A stretch of 58,448 nt of DNA from Microbacteriaceae bacterium PS02068. GTDB lineage: Bacteria; Actinomycetota; Actinomycetes; Actinomycetales; Microbacteriaceae. Positions 54,436 to 58,448 of this stretch are shown one piece after another. The stretch is taken from positions 1 through 58,448 of the forward strand of contig JASCPF010000014.1 in assembly GCA_029959325.1 (NCBI GenBank), written 5' to 3'. Numbering within the stretch: the stretch's first letter is position 1; every line of letters begins with the position of its first letter. A program made the position numbers and the translations under genes. The notes under the pieces were generated by a model that was not told where the DNA came from, did not search any database, and saw nothing but the letters and a program-made list of their open reading frames with translations.

Positions 54436-55068
54436 CTACAGCTCGACCGACTCGCCCGGCTCGAGGGCCACGAACTCGCCGCCGCCCTGCGCCGTCGCCC
54501 AGGCGAGGCGCGCCCGGTGCATGTCGAGGCCGATGCGCGAGAGTGTCATGTCGTGCGTCGGGAACGCCCGCCGCGGCTTCGCGGCGAGCACGAAGTCCAT
54601 GGCGTCGCCGATCTTCAGCCACGGTGCGCCGACGGGCGCGGCGAGCATGCGGATGTCGGCATGCTTCGGCAGCGCGTACGAGTCGCCGGGGTAGTAGAAC
54701 TCGTCGTTGACGAGCACGCCGACGTTGTCGACCACCGGGATGGTCTCGTGGATCACGTTGTGCGTGCCGCCGTGGAAGGTCATCGTGAAGGGGCCCGCCG
54801 TCACGGTGTCGCCCGGCGCGACCACGATGACGTCGGCGCCCGCCGCCGCGACACCGGCGGGCCCGTAGACCGGGACATCGGCCGAGTATCTACGGATCCG
54901 CTCGAGGTGTTCGGGGGTCCAGTGGTCGGGGTGCTCGTGGGTGATGACCACGGCGGCGAGCCCGTGCAGGCCCTCGAGCGGCAGCGTGAACCCGCCCGGA
55001 TCGATCAGCAGGAGCTTTCCTTCGAGTTCGAGTCGCAGGCAGGCATGTTCGTGCTTCGTGATCCGCAT
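54436..55068 (-). CDS. metallo-beta-lactamase-fold hydrolase (UlaG-like)
   Basis: The 210-residue protein has ACLRLELEGKLLLIDPGGF and the metal motif VVITHEHPDHWTPEH (HxHxDH), later TFHGGTHNVIHE, GDSYALPKHADIRML and AFPTHDMTLS as further ligands. Small proteins of this kind (UlaG, YtkL) are predicted lactonases or phosphodiesterases; the substrate is open. Start ATG 55068 lies at the beginning of the conserved domain; a frame up to 55155 adds basic low-quality residues. Confidence 0.88.
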   Translation of the reverse strand: MRITKHEHACLRLELEGKLLLIDPGGFTLPLEGLHGLAAVVITHEHPDHWTPEHLERIRRYSADVPVYGPAGVAAAGADVIVVAPGDTVTAGPFTMTFHGGTHNVIHETIPVVDNVGVLVNDEFYYPGDSYALPKHADIRMLAAPVGAPWLKIGDAMDFVLAAKPRRAFPTHDMTLSRIGLDMHRARLAWATAQGGGEFVALEPGESVEL

Positions 55069-55129
55069 GCGGCCAGTCAACGCCCGTCTCGGCGGCGAGG
55101 CAACCCGCTCGCGCAGGCGTCGCCTCGAT

Positions 55130-55158
55130 TTGGCCGAGGCCGCGTGGCATGGCATAAT
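55130..55158 (+). promoter_or_regulatory. tRNA-Glu promoter
   Basis: TTGGCC (55130-55135), 17-base spacer, CATAAT (55153-55158), with the tRNA 42 bases further on. Confidence 0.6.
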
Positions 55159-55199
55159 CGAACGGTTGCCTGATCGGCTGGTCGGGGAGCAAAACGTGC

Positions 55200-55275
55200 G
55201 GCCCCATCGTATAGCGGCCTAGTACGCCGCCCTCTCACGGCGGTAACGCGGGTTCGAATCCCGCTGGGGTCACCA
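55200..55275 (+). tRNA. tRNA-Glu (anticodon CTC)
   Basis: Acceptor GGCCCCA pairs with TGGGGTC (one G-T pair), anticodon stem CCGCC/GGCGG with loop CTCTCAC carries CTC (55234-55236), T arm GCGGG-TTCGAAT-CCCGC, discriminator A55272 and encoded CCA. The body is 73 nt. Confidence 0.97.
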
Positions 55276-55279
55276 CACG

Positions 55280-55311
55280 AAAATGCCCGGTCCGACAGGA
55301 CCGGGCATTTT
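55280..55311 (+). terminator. intrinsic terminator of tRNA-Glu
   Basis: Perfect 14-bp stem AAAATGCCCGGTCC / GGACCGGGCATTTT with loop GACA. Confidence 0.95.
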
Positions 55312-55332
55312 GTCATTCGGTGACCGTCTTCG

Positions 55333-56472
55333 TCATTCGGTCTCTGGTTTCCGCCGTTTCACCGCGCGGCGGATGCCCCAGACGATCCCCACGATCACGG
55401 CGGCGACGAGCGCCCACGGCAGCAGGAAGCCGATGGCGACGACGATCCCGTTGAGGCTCGCGACGAGGCCGTTCCAGCCGGCCGCAAGTCCGTCGCCGAA
55501 CCCGGCGGGGTCCGCCGACACGGCCTCGGCGGGCTCGCTCAGGTTCACGGTCAGCGTCGACATGCCGACCTGGCTCTCGAGGTACGTCAGCTGCTGGCGC
55601 AGCGAGTCGAGCTCCGACTGTCGATCGGCGAGAGCCGACTCGGCCGCGATCAGGTCTGCCGTTGTCGCGGATTGCCCCATCAACTCGGTGAGACGGGCGA
55701 CGGATGCCTCGAGCGCGCTCACCCGTGCACGCAGGTCGACCGCTTCGGTCGTGACATCGCGACGATCGACCTGCGACGCCGTGACCTCGCCGATGGTCGA
55801 CAGCCCTGCCAGGGTGTCGGTGAGCTTGTCGGCCGGGACACGCACCGAGATCCATGCGGTGTTGCCCGGGGCCGTGCTCGGCACGTCCTGCACGGGCACG
55901 GGCGCGACTCCGCCCATCGTGTCGATCGGCACCGGAGCGGTGCCGCCGACGCTCATCGACTCGACGTAGCCGCCTGCCGCCGTGGCAGCATCCGTGATGG
56001 CCTGCACCGCGGTATGCGCGTCGGAGACGACCACCGACGCACTCGCTGTCGCCACGATCTCGCGGTCGGCCGCGTCGCCGACCGCGGACGGCTGCGAATC
56101 GGTCGCTCCCTTCGACCCTTCGGTGGAGCCGGCGGCGCCTCCGACGATCCCGCTCGAGGCGTCCTGCAGTGGCTGATCGGCCACCCCGACGATCGTCGCG
56201 GGCTCTCCGATCGTGCTCGACGATCCCGCCCCGGTGACCGCGCCGAGCTGCGGCGCGATGATCGCGGCCACCGCGACGAACGCAGCGGCCCCGGCCAGCC
56301 CCATCCAGATGCGCCCGCGGCGCTCCGCGCGGGTCCGCGCGCGCTCGAGGTCGCTGACCGTCTTGGCATCCGGCCCGCGCCGTTCCTCGTCGATCTGCGC
56401 GAAGATCGCCGTCTCGATCTCGTCGAGCCTGCGGTCACTGATCTCGGGCAGTGTGATGTTCTCTGCGTTCAT
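55333..56472 (-). CDS. DUF4349 membrane protein, sigma-factor partner
   Basis: The 379-residue protein has a cytoplasmic N-terminus (about 1-53), a membrane segment (about 55-78), an extracytoplasmic DUF4349 domain with VATASASVVVSDAHTAVQAI and AWISVRVPADKLTDTLAGL, a coiled coil with LTELMGQSATTADLIAAESA and a C-terminal membrane segment with a basic end. The N-terminal region resembles the place of an anti-sigma domain, though it lacks the HxxxCxxC zinc motif. Its ATG overlaps the sigma gene stop by four bases. Confidence 0.8.
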   Translation of the reverse strand: MNAENITLPEISDRRLDEIETAIFAQIDEERRGPDAKTVSDLERARTRAERRGRIWMGLAGAAAFVAVAAIIAPQLGAVTGAGSSSTIGEPATIVGVADQPLQDASSGIVGGAAGSTEGSKGATDSQPSAVGDAADREIVATASASVVVSDAHTAVQAITDAATAAGGYVESMSVGGTAPVPIDTMGGVAPVPVQDVPSTAPGNTAWISVRVPADKLTDTLAGLSTIGEVTASQVDRRDVTTEAVDLRARVSALEASVARLTELMGQSATTADLIAAESALADRQSELDSLRQQLTYLESQVGMSTLTVNLSEPAEAVSADPAGFGDGLAAGWNGLVASLNGIVVAIGFLLPWALVAAVIVGIVWGIRRAVKRRKPETE

Positions 56473-57071
56473 GTCCCCTCCGTTTCCATAGAGCTCCGCA
56501 GCTGTGTGCGGATGCGGGACAGACGATTGCGGACCACCCCGTGCGAGACGCCGAGCTCGTCGGCGGCGGCCTGATAGGCGAAGCCCTCGGCCGCACACAG
56601 CCGGAAGATCTGCTGATCAAGCGCACTGAGCGTGCCGACCTCGGCGATCACCCGCTCGACCAGCACCGCGTCGATCACCTGCTTCTCCACATCGACCGTC
56701 GCCGGCAACGCCTCGTCGAGGGATGCCGCGGTGTGCGCGCGTTCGCGTTGCTGACGGCGGATGCGATTCGCGCTCTGGAAGCGACAGATCGTCACCAGCC
56801 AGGGCAGCAGCGACTCTCCGGCCAGCTCCAGGTCGGGCAGCTTCCGCCACGCGGCCACGAAGGTCTCCTGCAACACGTCCTCGGCATCGTGCACGGTGCC
56901 CACGAGCGAGTGCGCGAGCCAGTAGACCGGCCGTGCGTAGGCGCGATACAGCGCGCGGAACGCCGCATCGTCGCCGCGGCCAGCCGCAGTCACGAGGCCG
57001 GCGTCGCTCTGCTGCGTGGCCGCGTCGCTTCGCTCCGTCGTGTCGATGGTGTCCTCCTCGCCTGTTCCCAC
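56469..57071 (-). CDS. ECF-type RNA polymerase sigma factor
   Basis: The 200-residue sigma factor has region 2 with ALYRAYARPVYWLAHSLVG and DAEDVLQETFVAAWRKLPD, a core LLPWLVTICRFQSANRIRRQ, and region 4 with LSALDQQIFRLCAAEGFAYQ and AAADELGVSHGVVRNRLSRI. It probably responds to an envelope signal through the membrane partner encoded next. The chosen GTG 57071 follows a weak GACACT box at seven bases; the exact start is less sure. Confidence 0.88.
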   Translation of the reverse strand: MGTGEEDTIDTTERSDAATQQSDAGLVTAAGRGDDAAFRALYRAYARPVYWLAHSLVGTVHDAEDVLQETFVAAWRKLPDLELAGESLLPWLVTICRFQSANRIRRQQRERAHTAASLDEALPATVDVEKQVIDAVLVERVIAEVGTLSALDQQIFRLCAAEGFAYQAAADELGVSHGVVRNRLSRIRTQLRSSMETEGT

Positions 57072-57155
57072 CCTGTCAGTGTCGGGCGGCGCACGTTCGT
57101 CTCAGACGAATTCGACCGAGGCATCCTCACGGCGCTTCTCACGGCGGGAAGCCTG

Positions 57156-57161
57156 TATCCT
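57156..57161 (+). promoter_or_regulatory. -10 box of the riboswitch-terC transcript
   Basis: TATCCT in the extended context TGTATCCT. Transcription should begin near 57168, directly before the conserved riboswitch sequence. Confidence 0.55.
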
Positions 57162-57167
57162 TGTGCG

Positions 57168-57265
57168 AGCGAGAGGGAGTATCCCGCATCGCGCATCCCG
57201 TCAATACGGGTTCCGTCGTCGGGGCCCCGGGAGCGCGCCGCCGAGACCACCGAGTGATGGCCTGG
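57168..57265 (+). ncRNA. yybP-ykoY-type manganese riboswitch upstream of terC
   Basis: Conserved pieces appear in the right order: GGGAGTA (57175-57181), GTCAATAC in a CCCG...CGGG hairpin (57200-57207) and CGAGACC (57242-57248). These match the L1, internal-loop and L3 blocks that I know from the yybP-ykoY aptamer, a Mn2+ sensor that switches on MntP, Alx or TerC-type exporters. The ribosome site GAAAG (57301-57305) can pair with CTTTC (57277-57281), a possible translational switch. The 3' limit is approximate. Confidence 0.8.
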
Positions 57266-57312
57266 CGGGGGAGAGACTTTCGACGTCACGCGTCCCCTCT
57301 GAAAGGCCCCGC

Positions 57313-58383
57313 ATGGAGCTTCCCGTCTGGTTCGAAGTCGGCTCACTGATCGTCCTCACGCTGATCCTCGTCGGCGATCTGCTGCTGATCCTCAAGCGCC
57401 CGCACATCCCCTCGACGAAGGAATCGACCCTCTGGGTCGTGTTCTACGTCTGCCTCGCGCTGATCTTCGCCGGACTTCTCGGGATGTTCGCCGGCTCCGA
57501 GTTCGCCGGGCAGTTCATCGCCGGGTGGCTCACCGAGTACAGCCTGTCGATCGACAACCTGTTCGTGTTCGTCCTGATCATGAATCAGTTCGCCGTACCG
57601 CGCCGCTATCAGCAGGAAGTCCTGATGGTGGGCATCATCATCGCGTTGGTGCTGCGTGGCCTGTTCATCCTCGCGGGTGCCGCGATCATCGAGCAGTTCA
57701 GCTGGGTGTTCTTCATCTTCGGCGCGTTCCTGATCTGGACGGCCTTCCGCCAGGCTTTCCCCGGCGGCGACCACGACGCCGACGTCAAGCAGGAATCCTT
57801 CATCGTGCGGATGCTGCGCCGCACGGTCGACATCAGCGACCACTACGACGGTGCGAAGATCCGCACGGTCGTGAACGGCAAGAAGATCTTCACGCCGATG
57901 ATCATCGTGTTCGCGGCGATCGGCATGACCGACCTGCTGTTCGCTATCGACTCCATTCCGGCCATCTTCGGCATCACCCAGAACGCCTTCATCGTCTTCA
58001 CGGCGAACCTGTTCGCGCTGATGGGCCTCCGCCAGCTCTACTTCCTGCTCGGCGATCTGCTCGACCGCCTGCGCTACCTGCACTACGGCATCGCCTTCAT
58101 CCTCGCCTTCATCGGCGTGAAGCTGTTCTTCCACGCGATGCACGTCAACGAGCTGCCCTTCATCAACGGCGGTGAGCACATCGAGTGGGCTCCCGAGATC
58201 TCGACCTGGACGTCGCTGGGAGTCATCGTCGCGTCGATGGCGGTCGCGACCATCGCGAGCCTCATCGCGTCGGCGCGCGACCGCCGAGCGGCGCCGGCGG
58301 GGGATGCCCCTTCGACGCCCCTCGAGGCCGCCGAAGCGGTCGCCGACGAGAAGGGCACGCCGCCGACGGTCGAAGGTCGCTGA
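57313..58383 (+). CDS. TerC family membrane protein (predicted Mn2+ exporter)
   Basis: The 356-residue protein has about nine membrane segments and the TerC motifs EYSLSIDNLFVFVLIMNQF and GMTDLLFAIDSIPAIFGITQ, with acidic residues in membranes that may bind metal. A cytoplasmic Ala/Asp/Glu-rich tail ends it. Family members such as Alx and MeeF export manganese; the riboswitch in the leader supports this role. ATG 57313 has GAAAGG at six bases. A frame open to 57016 upstream is not used. Confidence 0.9.
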   Translation: MELPVWFEVGSLIVLTLILVGDLLLILKRPHIPSTKESTLWVVFYVCLALIFAGLLGMFAGSEFAGQFIAGWLTEYSLSIDNLFVFVLIMNQFAVPRRYQQEVLMVGIIIALVLRGLFILAGAAIIEQFSWVFFIFGAFLIWTAFRQAFPGGDHDADVKQESFIVRMLRRTVDISDHYDGAKIRTVVNGKKIFTPMIIVFAAIGMTDLLFAIDSIPAIFGITQNAFIVFTANLFALMGLRQLYFLLGDLLDRLRYLHYGIAFILAFIGVKLFFHAMHVNELPFINGGEHIEWAPEISTWTSLGVIVASMAVATIASLIASARDRRAAPAGDAPSTPLEAAEAVADEKGTPPTVEGR

Positions 58384-58388
58384 GGCGT

Positions 58389-58415
58389 GGGCCCGGATGC
58401 CTCGGCGCCGGGCCC
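58389..58415 (+). terminator. hairpin after terC
   Basis: GGGCCCGG (58389-58396) pairs with CCGGGCCC (58408-58415) across an 11-base loop. No T run. Confidence 0.4.
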
Positions 58416-58429
58416 CCGTCACCCGGTGA

Positions 58430-58435
58430 TAGTCT
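58430..58435 (+). promoter_or_regulatory. -10 box at the window edge
   Basis: TAGTCT, six bases before GTG 58442. Confidence 0.4.
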
Positions 58436-58441
58436 GGGCCC

Positions 58442-58448
58442 GTGCGGG
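58442..58448 (+). CDS. possible start of a leaderless gene, cut by the window end
   Basis: Only two codons (GTG CGG) are visible after TAGTCT-GGGCCC. The call rests only on the -10 to start spacing seen at many genes in this window. Confidence 0.3.

Overview
The window is one contiguous stretch of very G+C-rich (about 70 % by eye) actinobacterial chromosome, most likely from Microbacteriaceae and probably Microbacterium. The reasons are codon use with almost exclusive G/C third positions, -10 boxes of the TANNNT type, many genes that start directly 6-7 bases after such a box (leaderless), and a very frequent heptamer GGATGCC/GGCATCC. I found no rRNA, CRISPR array, transposase or phage gene. 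Genes cover nearly all of it, and no gene-free stretch exceeds 300 bases (the longest, 57072-57312, holds a riboswitch).

Layout. 106-3438: hisN-like phosphatase plus lipoprotein, tRNA-Lys, and a marR-MFS pair. 3609-15793: a Liv-type ABC importer (binding protein, two ATPases, two permeases) runs straight into an acyl-CoA ligase, a TetR regulator, a 3-hydroxybutyrate dehydrogenase-like SDR and an alpha/beta hydrolase. An IclR gene on the other strand separates these from scoA-scoB and a thiolase. Together they look like an uptake-to-acetyl-CoA route for 3-hydroxybutyrate, acetoacetate or a related ester. 15861-18510: a 39-residue Cys-rich protein, a small membrane protein and the trehalose genes otsA-otsB. 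18520-32489: branched-chain amino acid and serine synthesis (ilvD, ilvB-ilvN-ilvC, serA, leuB, ilvE), interleaved with cutC, two small membrane proteins, a TetR-MFS efflux pair and an FAH-family hydrolase.

32486-45520 is more accessory: an MFS transporter, a PLP enzyme divergent from a LysR gene, gltX, a large GT39-type membrane glycosyltransferase, tRNA-Gln, a PAP2 phosphatase, two alpha/beta hydrolases, a UBP-type zinc finger protein, and AraC/DJ-1, XRE and PucR-type regulators. 45636-50118: a PAP2-diacylglycerol kinase fusion, a GmrSD-like DUF262/DUF1524 restriction protein, and divergently an uncharacterised protein with a 2-oxoglutarate/Fe(II) oxygenase-like H-x-D...H...R pattern. 50257-54347: fructose PTS operon (deoR-type regulator, fruK, fruA, ptsH). 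54436-58383: metallo-beta-lactamase-fold hydrolase, tRNA-Glu, an ECF sigma factor with a DUF4349 membrane partner, and a terC manganese exporter behind a yybP-ykoY-type Mn2+ riboswitch. A further leaderless gene seems to start at the right edge.

The signals I consider most worth following are: (1) an 18-bp unit repeated exactly four times in frame in two unrelated proteins (IlvE tail and the glycosyltransferase), seeded by a 23-bp element that also forms a hairpin before ilvC; (2) the strand-symmetric excess of GGATGCC/GGCATCC; (3) a short patch in ilvD with codon use unlike everything around it; (4) the proposed hydroxybutyrate uptake and degradation cluster; (5) the oxygenase-like orphan next to the GmrSD-like gene.
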